From positions 18,314,659 through 18,378,658 of the forward strand of contig CM032797.1 of the NCBI GenBank assembly GCA_019155185.1: a DNA stretch of 64,000 nucleotides, in the 5' to 3' direction. Below the pieces are notes generated by a model. That model was given only the letters and a program-made list of their open reading frames with translations. It made no database searches and had not been told where the DNA came from. This document shows positions 40,140 through 53,100 of the stretch, piece by piece. Origin of the DNA: Beaufortia kweichowensis (Eukaryota; Chordata; Actinopteri; Cypriniformes; Gastromyzontidae). Position 1 is the stretch's first letter, and each line of letters opens with the position of its first letter. Made by a program: the position numbers and the translations under genes.

Positions 40140-41900
40140 CTGTAAGAACATCATTTCAACAGTGTGAAACATAAAGTATAGAGCAATTCCAGTATTATTG
40201 ATGTGACATTTCATTTTCAGTCAAAACCTGAAATATAAATTCTCACAGAATGTATTTATCACCAATATATTGAATCATCTGTGTATATATTTTATAAGTC
40301 CTGTTGATCAGAAAAATCAAAGAGTCCAGACATCAGAAAAATACACATTTTATACACGAGTCATCTATTCAAAATTCACGTTTTTGAAAAGCAACAATTT
40401 TTGTAGGATTTCTGTTAATTAAAATACACAAACCAGAAGCAATAATACCCAACAAATGAAGAAGAGATGACTCTACAAAGAACATAAAATAGTTACTTTA
40501 TTTTATATAATGTGTTCATTCATTTATGAGGAATATGGACTGTTATGAATGTAATAATTCTGAAAACAGCACTTTACCTGACTATGAAAAATCATGATTT
40601 AAACAGTAACAAGTGCTTTAAAAACCTCACATGAGGATTTAAACAAGTATGATAAAACCGTTGAGAAAAACTTTACTTTATTATGGTAAGGTTAACCTTT
40701 GCATGGAACTATATATATATCCTCCTAACTGATGAATGTGTTTTATTTGCAGGGTGATCAGTGACAGTGTTTGTCCTGCACACACCCAAAGATGCACTCA
40801 AGAAGCCTATGCAGAACATCAAGCTCTTCCTCTCTTTGTTCTACATCAACTGTGAAAGGTCATCTTTTACCCAGAACATTTCAAACAGCAGAATTTATAA
40901 AACTAAACTCAACTTTTTCTAATTCTTTAAGTGGCTTCTCTATTTTTGTATAAATCCATTTGGCTGGGAACAGTTTGGTGAATGCAGTTTATTCCACTAT
41001 TTGTCCATGAAACTGACAATTGTCTGTAATGGCATAAATTTCAGTTTCAGTACTGTAAATTACATGTTTTATACTCATCCTAAGCTAAGTTTTTTTTAGT
41101 AAAATCATTGAATTCTGTAACATCATTTTTACAGAAATGGCAGATTTTTATAATTATTATTTTGAAGACATAGTATTCATAGCACATGTCATTTCATAAT
41201 AGCAAAATATGGTACAAATATGGTGCTCAAGGTTTTTGTATTGGTTCCTCTATATTTTAGTAGATTTTGTTACAATACTAAGTCTAGATATAAAATAAGC
41301 TGGTACATTGGTGCTTACAAGTTTTCCCCAAAATTATGTATTCATGAATTTGTCTTTTATTGCTAACATCATTAAACATTAAAGGAACTCTTGTGATGAC
41401 GTTACACTAGATGAAATGGTTTTTGTTACTGTGGGAATATGAACTGAATATCAATCTGTGAAGGTTACAGTGTGGAGATGTGCAGGATATATTCATTTGA
41501 TTATTTTATTTTATTATAACACTTTCATTGTTTGGTCTGTAGATGACAGTGGCTTGTATTTCACATTTGCTTTGTTTCATTTTTTACAATCATGGTTAAA
41601 ATTAAAAAGTTATTTACTCAAACTCTCATGTGTTTGAATGATTGCATTGTGCTCTTATGTGATGTGTGTATTCAGAATATAATATAATGTGTGTGTTGGG
41701 GGGGGTTAGGTATACATCATTTTTATAATAGGAAAGCAATACACAACAGGATGGGTGATTTATATATTTCACGTTTATGAGTGCAACCTTTATGTACCCT
41801 GAAATCTAAAACATAAACATGAAAAATATTTACTCGCCCCTTTGTGTTTCCTTTTAAAATATTAATATAAGAACAATAATTATATGGTGTTATATGAAAA
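40140..41900 (+). other. mbd3 3' UTR (spliced) and mbd3-mex3d spacer
   Basis: The donor GTAAGA at 40142 and acceptor TTTGCAG ending at 40752 place a terminal non-coding exon from 40753 to perhaps 41.6 kb. The T-rich stretch near 41.58 kb with TTAAAATTAAAAAG may be its end. The rest is AT-rich. A G-run (GGGGGGGG) lies at about 41698-41706. Confidence 0.5.
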
Positions 41901-41939
41901 GGCGATTATTTATAAAAAATAAGCACAGCTCGCGCCTGT

Positions 41940-42323
41940 ACCGCGTGGCCTTTGAACCCATTGTTGTGCGCTGGCGTGACGTCAGCGCCGCGTGCTGCGG
42001 GCTGGAGCGAGCGTGGCGCGCGTCTGCACGCAGACACACAAAGACGGCGAACCGGAGGAGCAGGAGATCGAGCGCGTTATTCCCCTCCAGTGCCGCACGC
42101 TTGAAAACGCCCCGAAAACATGAGCGCACGACTTGAGCGCGAGACGCCGTGATTTTATTGCACGCTGGCGTTTGATTTTTCACCGCGAAGGTTTTAATAA
42201 AACGAAACGCTTTTCTTCTTCTTCTTCAACGCCCCCTAATAACTAGCAGCTCGCTAGCGGTTAGCCATCATCATCCTCACAACTGTCCAGAAAACGCGAG
42301 AAAGAGCGACGGGACGATTTCAG
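41940..42323 (+). promoter_or_regulatory. mex3d promoter and non-coding exon 1
   Basis: A strongly CpG-rich segment with a perfect CRE, TGACGTCA (41977-41984). A leader ends at a good donor (CAG|GTAAGTC, GT at 42324). The exon with the start codon begins at 42942 after TTCTTCTAG. Confidence 0.7.
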
Positions 42324-42985
42324 GTAAGTCTTCTATCGGTGCGTTAAACGCGTGTCTGTGTGACTTTATTCTCACTCGGGTTTCTGAATGGCCGGGATGA
42401 TCCGCGTGGTGCGCGCCTGAGATCCACAAACAAAGGCGACAATGTGACTGATGGTCTCCGGTTAGCGCCGCGGCTAACAACACTTCACTCTCAACTCTCT
42501 ATTTCCCTCCAAACTCATTATTAAACGCGTTTGACGCTCTGGACACGCGCGTCATACCGCTGCTGTTACATTTGTATCGTGTTGTTTTATTGTCATCACA
42601 TCTATCGGTGTTGTTACAATGTAACAGCCGCGCGCGGCTAAACAACAGACGGCAACAATAAAGACAAAGAGACACGAGACGCAAAGAGCTGCAAAACAAC
42701 AAGCGCACTAGTTAGGGCTTTGGAGCGCAAAGAAGTGTATGGTATGAGTCTTTAATTGTTTTGACGTGCATCACTATATGTTGTATTATGATTGTGATGT
42801 TTACATACAGAAATCAAGACAAAGGACAGAGGTCTGAAAGCACACTAGTTAGGGGATCGTGTGGAACAGCAGTACATACTTTGAGTGTTGCTTTGTTTAT
42901 ATGTTCATGTATGTTTCTTAAACATCTTTTCTTTCTTCTAGACAGCGCGTTTGGGTTGTTGGCTGATGCACACACGGGCATTACT

Positions 42986-45900
42986 ATGCCTAGCCCCCTG
43001 TTCCACCCTGACATCATGGATCACGATATGGTAGTGAGCAGCACCGGACAGTCCACTCTGCCCCCCGCCCGGGACACGGACCAGGAATCCCGGGATGAGG
43101 ACCATCAAGAGGCGCTGCGCTTCGCGTTGGATCAGCTGTCACTCATGGCGCTCGAGAAGGTCGATTGTCTGGACGGGACGACGGGCACCGAGAACTGTAA
43201 CGGAGGCGGCGGTTACGTCGACCTGCAGATGCTGGAGCACACGAACGGCTCGCGGGATTCGCCGGGATCCTGCTCACCCTCTCCGGAGTACTACGGCTCA
43301 GGAGGCAGCGGCGGGTACCACATGGCCGGACCGCACTCGCACTCCATCCTCGGGGAACAAAGCTCCGTGATTCGGAAGAGGAGCGTCAACATGACCGAGT
43401 GCGTGCCCGTGCCCACGTCGGAGCATGTGGCGGAAATCGTCGGCAGACAAGGTGATTGAACTTTCTTTGTTATTTGCTGATGTAAATGACGTGAACAATA
43501 AGATCTTATGTGTTGTGACTATTTTGTGAATAGTTTTAACTTAATTTTTAACTTAAAATGTCATAAGTTGTAAGAGACGCAATGCACACACGCACCAATG
43601 CATCACTTTAGTCAGAAATAAGATAGTCGAGTGGTTTCTTGTATGTATTGTGCTGCTGTTTTTGTGTTATTGTCGTCTGTTTTTTGTCATGCAGCATGTG
43701 CTTTGTGTTGATGCTGATTTGAATTTGAGTCTTTTTAAGAATCACTAACTCAAAACTGATGTTTAATAAGGATGTTATTGCTGGAGAGATGGGTGGAGGA
43801 GGGGTTGGGGTTTGGGTGGGTGTTGGAGGGGGGGGGTAGACAAAGCAGCAGATTGTGGGAGTCTGGACATGTCCGGACAAAAGAAAGACTCGTATCGAGC
43901 GATGCGGCTTCACACGCCCATCTGAACTTGAGTCTGTTGATTATCGAACTCTGATCGCCTTCTTTTCATGGTCATAAACGTTATATACGTGCACGCCATA
44001 TGAGGTCATATGAGGATAGAGGGCCGATCTGCAGTCTTCATGTTTATTGTCTAGCGAGTGTTTGATTCACAGAGTTTATGAATGAATCGCATGATTCAGT
44101 AAATCGTCTTTGTATATCGTATATAAACGCGGCTTGATCGAGCGGCGCGATGTTTGGCGCGGCGCGGACGCGATTGTTACATTGTTCTCTTTGTTTGAAA
44201 TGCCATGCTTTCAGTCTGCCGCTGTGACGTCACCGGGCGCGCACGCCATTGGCTGCGTGACGTACGGCGTCCTGATTTAAAGGGACAGAGCGCCTCCTGT
44301 TTTCTTCTGCAGTCTGGCATTAAATACAGTTTATCTGTGAAATAATCGACATGAATGTGTCACTTGTGGGTTTTTGTGTATGATTTTGAGCTTTAGTGTC
44401 AATTTTATCACTGTGAAGCTGTTTTGAGCGTTTTTATATCCAGATTTTAGAGCCGTTTCTTTCTTTGTTATGTAACCTGTATAATAAGCCTCTGTACAAC
44501 CCACATGAACCAAATAATGTTGTATATTTTATTTAGTATGTTCTATAGTAAACTGTTGTGAATTGTAGTATATTATGGTATATACATCATTTTTCTCTAT
44601 TGTTAACTATACTGACATGACAGTATACTAGTGTACTAGTGTGATGTCATGCTGTTTCCTTTAGATAGAAATGCATGACTGTCATTGGCTTTATGTGTAT
44701 TATGACAATGTTTAGAGAGACAGATTATGATGTTTAGATTTAAAAATATGTAATGAAACATTATTTTTAGTAATGGATTGGAGTGTGTTGGCATAATGAC
44801 AATAGCATTGAATACAATATAAACAGAAGTTACACTATTTACATGATATACAGTACTGTGTGTGCCTGTGTCTTAGGCACATTCACCCCAAAAAATGGTT
44901 TTAATGCAGTTTTGTATATATTTTGCTATAATGTGTCACTAGGAAATATCAGTTTACATTTCCATTTCTTTGGCCATTATTTGTAATAATCTAGTGAGAT
45001 GATCTACTTGCACACAACAGTCAGCGAAATATATTAAAAACTAATAAAACATTTTTGGGGGAAGTGTTTCAGTTTTGGACACTGCTGTAAACTATTACAA
45101 ATACGTGTTTATTGTTTATGCAACTTTATTTGACTTCTGAATATATTCATAGAAGCTGACATAAGATTAAAAAAAGAAAAAAAAAGAACATTTGTCTTTC
45201 TGCTTTTAAAAAGAATGTATCAAACAGTATTACAAACTTTTAATGAACTCATATCTGTTTCTTTCTCTTTCTGTATTCAGGTTGTAAGATCAAAGCATTG
45301 CGAGCAAAAACCAACACTTACATCAAGACCCCTGTGAGAGGAGAAGAGCCAGTGTTCATTGTGACGGGCAGACGTGAAGACGTGGAAATGGCCAAGCGAG
45401 AGATCGTTTCTGCAGCTGAGCACTTCTCTATGATACGAGCCTCGCGCTGTAAAGCGGGCGGAAGCGCTCCAGGCTCGGGCTCTCTCCCGGGACCTCCTAA
45501 CCTGCCGGGTCAGACCACCATCCAGGTGCGAGTTCCATACAGAGTCGTGGGTCTGGTGGTGGGTCCTAAAGGAGCCACTATCAAACGCATCCAGCAGCAG
45601 ACGCACACTTACATCGTCACGCCCAGCCGCGAGAAAGACCCTGTGTTCGAGGTGACTGGGATGCCAGAAAACGTGGACCGAGCCCGAGAGGAGATCGAAA
45701 CGCACATCACGCTCCGCACCGGCGCCTTCGTGGACCTGCAGGGCGATAACGACTTCCACAGCAACGGCACTGATGTCAGCCTGGAGGGTCTTGGATCTCT
45801 GGGTCTGGGCGGTTCGCTGTGGTCTCGTGCCAGTCACTCCGCACCTCCTCCTGCTGGTGCCGCCCAACACCATTCCACTCGTAAGATGTCGTCCGCCTCC

Positions 45901-46632
45901 TACTCCAACGGCGCATTGAGTTCAGACTCGTTCTCAGCGACGCGGCGAGCGACGGACGGCGGCAGCCCCACGAGCCCCTTCAGTACGAGCAGCGCCGGCG
46001 GCAGCTTCTCGTTTGGAGGCGACACCACCCCGGGTCTGCCCGGCACCTCCGAAGACCTGGGCTTTGAGTTCAGCAGCGGCAACATCTGGGCTCCCTTCGC
46101 CAACGGCGGGAAGCAGCAACCGCAGCTCCGGCGTAACAGCAGCGGCCTCAGCGGGGGCGCCGTGACCCCGCGCCTGTCGCCCACCCTGCCCTCAGACCCC
46201 TCCGCCGCCGACCATCCGTTGGCACGGCGGGCACAGAGCGATCCCCTCAGCGCTCTCTCCTGGCTGCAGACGGGCGGCGGCTCGTTCTCGGGCGGCAGCA
46301 GCAGCAGCGGCGGGAGCTCGACCGGATACTCGTCCTGTTCGGCTTCCTCGCTGCCCGGCGGGTCACCCACCGACTCCGAGGGAGGAGGCAGCGGCGCGGC
46401 CATGGCGTCCTCCATGCTGGGCCGTCTGAAAGCGAGCGGTCTGAGCGGCGTGGTGCCCGGCGGCAGCAGGGACTGTTACGTGTGCTGCGAGAGCGAGGTG
46501 ACTGCCGCGTTGGTTCCGTGCGGACACAATCTCTTCTGCATGGATTGCGCCGGTCAGATATGCCAGTCGCAAGAGCCCGAGTGTCCCGTGTGCCGCACCG
46601 CTGCCACGCAGTGCATCAGGATCTTCTCTTAA
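42986..46632 (+). CDS. mex3d: MEX3D, KH/RING RNA-binding ubiquitin ligase
   Basis: Two coding exons, 42986-43451 and 45281-46632, give 605 residues. MEX3 proteins bind AU-rich RNA through two KH domains and carry a C-terminal RING; they repress or destabilise target mRNAs in the cytoplasm. The start MPSPLFHPDI was chosen because it is the first in-frame ATG after the acceptor at 42941 and fits the family's MPSS-type start. KH1 spans the exon junction (SVNMTECVPVP, GxxG loop GRQG, then CKIKALRAKTNTYIKTP; about 134-208). KH2 is at about 234-300 (GLVVGPKGATIKRIQQQTHTY). A long Ser/Gly/Pro-rich linker follows. The RING (about 554-594) has CYVCCESEV, CGHNLFCMDC and CPVC, and the protein ends in the family's IRIFS. 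Exon 2 from 45.9 to 46.6 kb is much richer in G+C than its surroundings. The D paralogue is inferred from the mbd3-mex3d linkage. Confidence 0.9.
44140..44345 (+). promoter_or_regulatory. Candidate second promoter inside the mex3d intron
   Basis: A CpG-rich island in an otherwise AT-rich intron. It has GGCGCGGCGCGGACGCG (about 44156), a perfect CRE TGACGTCA (44225-44232), an inverted CCAAT (CCATTGG 44246-44252), a half-CRE GTGACGTA (44257) and a TATA-like TGATTTAAAG (44273). The spacing and order are those of a CRE/CCAAT promoter. No downstream first exon was identified. Confidence 0.4.
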
Positions 46633-49600
46633 TGACCCGAGAGGACGACGGCCACCCAGTGAAACTACCCCTCTGTTAAAGACTGCCTTCATAGGATTGA
46701 CAGTAATTATTAGATGACACTATTCTGATTTATCAACATTAATAATAATAACTTGTTAGCCTCTCAAGTACTTTTCTCAGACTGTGTTTTTTCTTGGAAC
46801 TGAGGATCAAACAGTGTCTTATCTTTAGCCCTTCACTTTCATTCAGTCATATTTAACGGTTATTCCTTCATTACCGGTTGTTACCTTTTCTACTTGCAGA
46901 TACTTTTACGCTTGCATAAGGCTGCACTTTTTTCTAATGTCTCGTTTCGTTAGAAGGTTGGCAATGCAGTTGTTTTTAAATTATTTTTTTAAATCTTGTG
47001 TTGCTGTTTTGCATTTTTAACTTGTTTTTTAATGCGGTTGAATTTTCACAGCACGCATACAACAACGACAGCGTGCTTGTGAGACTGCGAGAACCTGCAC
47101 ACTCGTTTAGACCAAAACATTAGAGATATTCCTGTTTTATTATGGATGAAGAATGGAACACTTAATATTTATACACGTTAAGAGTTGATATCCAGTGTAA
47201 TAGTTCTTGTTAAATCTAAACTAGATTAGTACATGTTGTCATTCTATATCACACTACCTGATAAACACTCATACTCCAGTAGATTCAGAGTCAGAGTTTG
47301 TTTTAAAGGGATGACAACAACAACAACGATGATGATGATGACTATTGTCAAATGTTTGTTCATTCCAGCAGTCTTCGCTCTTGAAACAGGGTTGTTAGTA
47401 TTTAAAATGACAACATCTTTATCTGTTACAATGTTACTGTTTAAGACTTTTATTTTTGTGGTGAGACTGAATGATGGGCAGCACAGGTGTCGACTCCGGC
47501 CCTCATTAAACCACATGACTGCTTATTGAATTATAAGATAGGTCTTTGTAACTTTACATGAATGTTTTCTTTGTGTGTGTGTGTGTGTGTTTGTGTGTCG
47601 AGGAGAATACAGAGTTATTTTTTAATCGACTGTTGTAGAGCCATCCCTATCGTGCACTGCGACACATTGAAATGTTCTTTTGAATTCCCGCGGGGTCCGT
47701 CGTGTCCCCCGGGGGCCAAGCTGGAGTAAAAGTCTGTCTTCCGGCTCCCTCGCATGAGCATTTACTCTCATCCTGAGGTTAAACTTTTACATTTGCATCC
47801 CGCAGCGTTCGCACTTAGTCTCAGAACGAATCCGTGTTCTCTTATTCTGTAGCCCTGTACGTAACAAGCCATGAATCCACCACACCGTAAAGGGCTTCCG
47901 CTTATACACTACACTTCAGGTCACGTCCTGCGTTATCTCTAATAAACAGGATGAATCGTCCCGATAGAATCCGTATGGCAGCTATATCATCCAGGGCTTC
48001 CGTACGTCCAAACGCTGGCGAATAAATCTTCCGTGAGACTTTTCACGTCTCGACACATCTCGGAGGGATTTCATTTCTTATACGTTATGGTTTGCATGAT
48101 TTGTACATATCGGTGATGTCATGTTTTTTACGTTTGACTTGTATGAGATCATGCAAAGTTTGTGTTACTGAATTTAATGAATAGTGCCAGTCAGAATGGA
48201 GAGCAGTAAATGGTGCCTTGTGTTACAGGTCAGTACTGACTCTAAAGATTGTTTCATGAGCGCTGTGAGATACACATTTCTAATCTTATTTCAGTGGTTT
48301 CTTATTAAATACAGAGATGACACTTCAGATGTGGAGCTGATGATCTTCAAGTATTTGTATCGAGAGCCATGTGGTATATCTGAGCCGGCTTTCATTTGTC
48401 TCCTTCCTCCGGCCTTCCTCTCTCCTCATGTTTGTTTTCAAGGGACATCAGGAATATTATTGTCCGCTGATGTTTGTTCTTATTTAGGATCTGATCTGGT
48501 TTGGAAGGAATCTTCTGGTGAGGTGTGCTAGTTTAAAGGTACAGAAAGTAGCTTGAAGTCTGTAGTTTTCTGTTCTCGTGTCTGTGGCGTGTTTTGGCAT
48601 GTTGATCTGCGATGAAGGTCGCGTGACGGTCGTGGCAGACCTGAACTTTGGGATTGACACCTCAGACCTGAAGCTTGATTATTTGCCTCATATTTCCCCC
48701 ACCCCGAGGTATAAAAACAGGGTTTAATGTGGATTGATTTCAGAGATCTCAGGCAGATTTGCATTGGAAAGACGTCAAACGCTGTTTTCCCATGAATCAT
48801 ATTTGCCCTGAATTTTGCTCTACTTTGTTTTTTTTGCTTTAACGTTGTTTTGTTTTGTACACAAAACCAAAAGTTGTTTCAATAACAGAATTTCAGGCCT
48901 AATTGTAAATATCCTGAATACAATCATTAGGATTTGTTTTCCAGAAGTACAAAACTGAAAGGTTAATGTAGTTTTTAAAACATGTATCTTTATTTGTAAC
49001 TTAAACTCTCTGCATGTCTTGAAGCCATCAGGCAATTAGCTAATAATTTTCTAAAAATGAAAAAACAAAAAACTTTTTTACACATTTTATTTTTACAATT
49101 TATTTGCTTACCTTGACATAAATATCCCAGATTATAATGTGACCCTTTTATTACAACAAATTTATCTTTATTTTCCATATTTCTGTTTCCTGTGTACAAC
49201 ATATAGGCAATTTATAACAAAATGAGAAAAAATTATTGAAGAAATTTAAAATTGAAATATATTTTATTTGAAAGTTTATGGACCTTTTAACCGTGAGATG
49301 GAACAATTGTATACACGTATAATTTGAGCTGACTTTACGGTTATAAGAAATGTATCGAGAGTTTTATTTTTTATGCTTCTTTAATAAAATCTTGTTTTTT
49401 GTTTTGTTTTTGTACTGTAAAACAATAATCCTGTTTCTATGTGTCTTTATTTACTGTACTGTAAAATAGAGTTTAGCTCGAGCTTGAATCAAAATCTTCC
49501 TTTACATGTAAGTGTTTTAAGTTTTATTTGAGTTGGATTTAAATGCTGAAGCGCTGAACTCACTGTTCCTGCAGAGGAAATTCAATAGTGTTACAAATTT

Positions 49601-49690
49601 TATACTCAGTAAATAAGATTTAAGTTTATTTGATGCCATATAGAAATGTTTTTAATTCAGTTCAAGTTGAGATTTATTTATTACATAATG
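46633..49690 (+). other. mex3d 3' UTR and downstream AT-rich DNA
   Basis: The 3' UTR is long, as is usual for MEX3 genes. CpG-rich, low-repeat sequence at 47.64-48.06 kb stands out as possibly conserved UTR. AATAAA signals occur at about 47941, 48023 and 49381; I cannot tell which is used. A GT run is at 47572-47591 and GATGATGAT at about 47329-47340. Short frames here, such as 48184-48531, match nothing I recognise. Confidence 0.5.
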
Positions 49691-50039
49691 TTCATTACCA
49701 GTTAATAATTTCAGATCACCCTTCATTTAGAATTTGTAAAATCATACTCTTGACATTTTATCATTCAACTTCATGAGTTTTCAACCTGAGAAATTTTTTA
49801 AATACAATTGATGGAATTTCTGTCTATACTGATTTTTATTCCTTATTTCATACAAGTAAACCATTTACAATTTTTTTTAATAAATAAGATTTTAGTTTTT
49901 TTTATTAAATAAATTATTATGTTGGCACAGTTATATTGTTGTCTGTGAAAGTAATTTCAAACATTAAAATTTTCATATTAGAAAATGTTTAAGGCCATGA
50001 AAAACATTTGTCAATTGTGTCTAAACTTTTGAATGGTAC
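49691..50039 (+). mobile_element. Tc1-like MITE remnant (copy D) just before the satellite
   Basis: The 3' part of the same family as copies A-C: TAGAATTTGTAAAATCATAC near the start, and the end CTAAACTTTTGAATGGTACA matching the right inverted repeat of copy B with one change. The left third is missing. It ends about 105 bp before the first satellite unit. Confidence 0.7.
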
Positions 50040-50144
50040 ATATTTTAAAAATGACCATTGATGTGCTAAAATTACATGCTAACTTGCAATTTATGAAAAC
50101 CATTTTTAATGTCATGACCACATTATGCTGGTATACAGTAACTC

Positions 50145-53100
50145 TTTATAAATATCAGTTTTCATTCATTAATCTAGACGTCCCACCTGAAAAAATAAAT
50201 ATTTTGTTACTGTTTTTCAAAGAAAACTAAGTTTCACATTTTTATTTCTAAAATGTCTGGTTTTACTTGTAACATCTTTTTAACTGAGAGACAAGTGAAA
50301 ACTTAATTTAACCTATAAAATATTTTTTTTATAAATATCAGTTTTCATTCATTAATCTAGACGTCCCACCTGGAAAAAAAAATTTTGTTACTGTTTTTCA
50401 AAGAAAACTAAGTTTCACATTTTTATTTCTAAAATGTCTGGTTTTACTTGTAACATATTTTTAACTGAGAGACAAGTGAAAACTTAATTTAACCTATAAA
50501 ATAATTTTTTAGAAATATCAGTTTTCATTCATTAATCTAGACGTCCCACCTGAAAAAAAATATTTTGTTACTGTTTTTCAAAGAAAACTAAATTTCACAT
50601 TTTTATTTCTAAAATGTCTGGTTTACTTGTAACATCTTTTTAACTGAGAGACAAGTGAAAACTTAATTTAACCTATAAAATAATTTTTTATAAATATCAG
50701 TTTTCATTCATTAATCTAGACGTCCCTCCTGAAAAAAAATATTTTGTTACTGTTTTTCAAAGAAAACTAAATTTCACATTTTTATTTCTAAAATGTCTGG
50801 TTTACTTGTAACATCTTTTTATCTGAGAGACAAGTGAAAACTTAATTTAACCTATAAATTTTTTTTTTTATAAATATCAGTTTTCATTCATTAATCTAGA
50901 CGTCCCACCTGAAAAAAAATATTTTGTTACTGTTTTTCAAAGAAAACTAAATTTCACATTTTTATTTCTAAAATGTCTGGTTTACTTGTAACATCTTTTT
51001 ATCTGAGAGACAAGTGAAAACTTAATTTAACCTATAAATTTTTTTTTTATAAATATCAGTTTTCATTCATTAATCTAGAAGTCCCACCTGAAAAAAAATA
51101 TTTTGTTACTGTTTTTCAAAGAAAACTAAGTTTCACATTTTTATTTCTAAAATGTCTGGTTTTACTTGTAACATCTTTTTAACTGAGAGACAAGTGAAAA
51201 CTTAATTTAACCTATAAAAATTTTTTTTTATAAATATCAGTTTTCATTCATTAATCTAGACGTCCCACCTGAAAAAAATATTTTGTTACTGTTTTTCAAA
51301 GAAAACTAAATTTCACATTTTATTTCTAAAATGTCTGGTTTTACTTGTAACATCTTTTTTAACTGAGAGACAAGTGAAAACTTAATTTAACCTATAAAAT
51401 TTTTTTTTTATAAATATCAGTTTTCATTCATTAATCTAGACGTCCCACCTGAAAAAAAAATATTTTGTTACTGTTTTTCAAAGAAAAACTAAATTTCACA
51501 TTTTTATTTCTAAAATGTCTGGTTTTACTTGTAACATCTTTTTAACTGAGAGACAAGTGAAAACTTAATTTAACCTATAAAATAATTTTTATAAATATCA
51601 GTTTTCATTCATTAATCTAGACGTCCCACCTGAAAAAAATATTTTGTTACTGTTTTTCAAAGAAAACTAAGTTTCACATTTTATTTCTAAAATGTCTGGT
51701 TTTACTTGTAACATCTTTTTTAACTGAGAGACAAGTGAAAACTTAATTTAACCTATAAAATAATTTTTTAGAAATATCAGTTTTCATTCATTAATCTAGA
51801 GGTCCCTCCTGAAAAAAATTTTGTTACTGTTTTCAAAGAAAACTAAATTTCACATTTTTATTTCTAAAATGTCTGGTTTTACTTGTAACATCTTTTTAAC
51901 TGAGAGACAAGTGAAAACTTAATTTAACCTATAAATTTTTTTTTTTTAAATATCAGTTTTCATTCATTAATCTAGACGTCCCACCTGAAAAAATATTTTG
52001 TTACTGTTTTTCAAAGAAAACTAAATTTCACATTTTTATTTCTAAAATGTCTGGTTTTACTTGTAACATCTTTTTAACTGAGAGACAAGTGAAAACTTAA
52101 TTTAACCTATAAATTTTTTTTATAAATATCAGTTTTCATTCATTAATCTAGACGTCCCACCTGAAAAAAATATTTTGTAACTGTTTTTCAAAGAAAACTA
52201 AATTTCACATTTTATTTCTAAAATGTCTGGTTTTACTTGTAACATCTTTTTAACTGAGAGACAAGTGAAAACTTAATTTAACCTATAAATTTTTTTTTTT
52301 TTTCATAAATATCAGTTTTCATTCATTAATCTAGACGTCCCACCTGAAAAAAAATATTTTGTTACTGTTTTTCAAAGAAAACTAAATTTCACATTTTTAT
52401 TTCTAAAATGTCTGGTTTACTTGTAACATCTTTTTAACTGAGAGACAAGTGAAAACTTAATTTAACCTATAAAATAATTTTTTATAAATATCAGTTTTCA
52501 TTCATTAATCTAGACGTCCCACCTGAAAAAAAATATTTTGTTACTGTTTTTCAAAGAAAACTAAATTTCACATTTTTATTTCTAAAATGTCTGGTTTTAC
52601 TTGTAACATCTTTTTAACTGAGAGACAAGTGAAAACTTAATTTAACCTATAAAATTTTTTTTTAGAAATATCAGTTTTCATTCATTAATCTAGACGTCCC
52701 ACCTGAAAAAAAAAAAAAACTAAAGTTTTGTTACTGTTTTTCAAAGAAAACTAAGTTTCACATTTTTATTTCTAAAATGTCTGGTTTACTTGTAACATCT
52801 TTTTAACTGAGAGACAAGTGAAAACTTAATTTACCCTATAATTTTTTTTTTTATAAATATCAGTTTTGATTCATTAATCTAGAGGTCCCTCCTGAAAAAA
52901 AATATTTTGTAACTGTTTTTCAAAGAAAACTAAGTTTCACATTTTTATTTCTAAAATGTCTGGTTTTACTTGTAACATCTTTTTAACTGAGAGACAAGTG
53001 AAAACTTAATTTAACCTATAAAATTTTTTTTTAGAAATATCAGTTTTCATTCATTAATCTAGACGTCCCACCTGAAAAAAAATATTTTGTTACTGTTTTT

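Noticed and set aside
41694..41710. G-run as a G-quadruplex
   Set aside because: A single G-run with no neighbouring G-tracts cannot form an intramolecular quadruplex.
42761..42985. In-frame upstream extension of the mex3d start
   Set aside because: The sequence upstream of 42942 is intron (acceptor TTCTTCTAG), and the extra residues are unlike MEX3 N-termini.
45277..46415. Long minus-strand frames opposite mex3d exon 2
   Set aside because: They are shadows of the GC-rich mex3d coding sequence; the plus strand has clear KH and RING domains.
48184..48531. Open frame of 115 codons after mex3d
   Set aside because: Lies in probable 3' UTR or downstream DNA, with no domain, signal or family resemblance.
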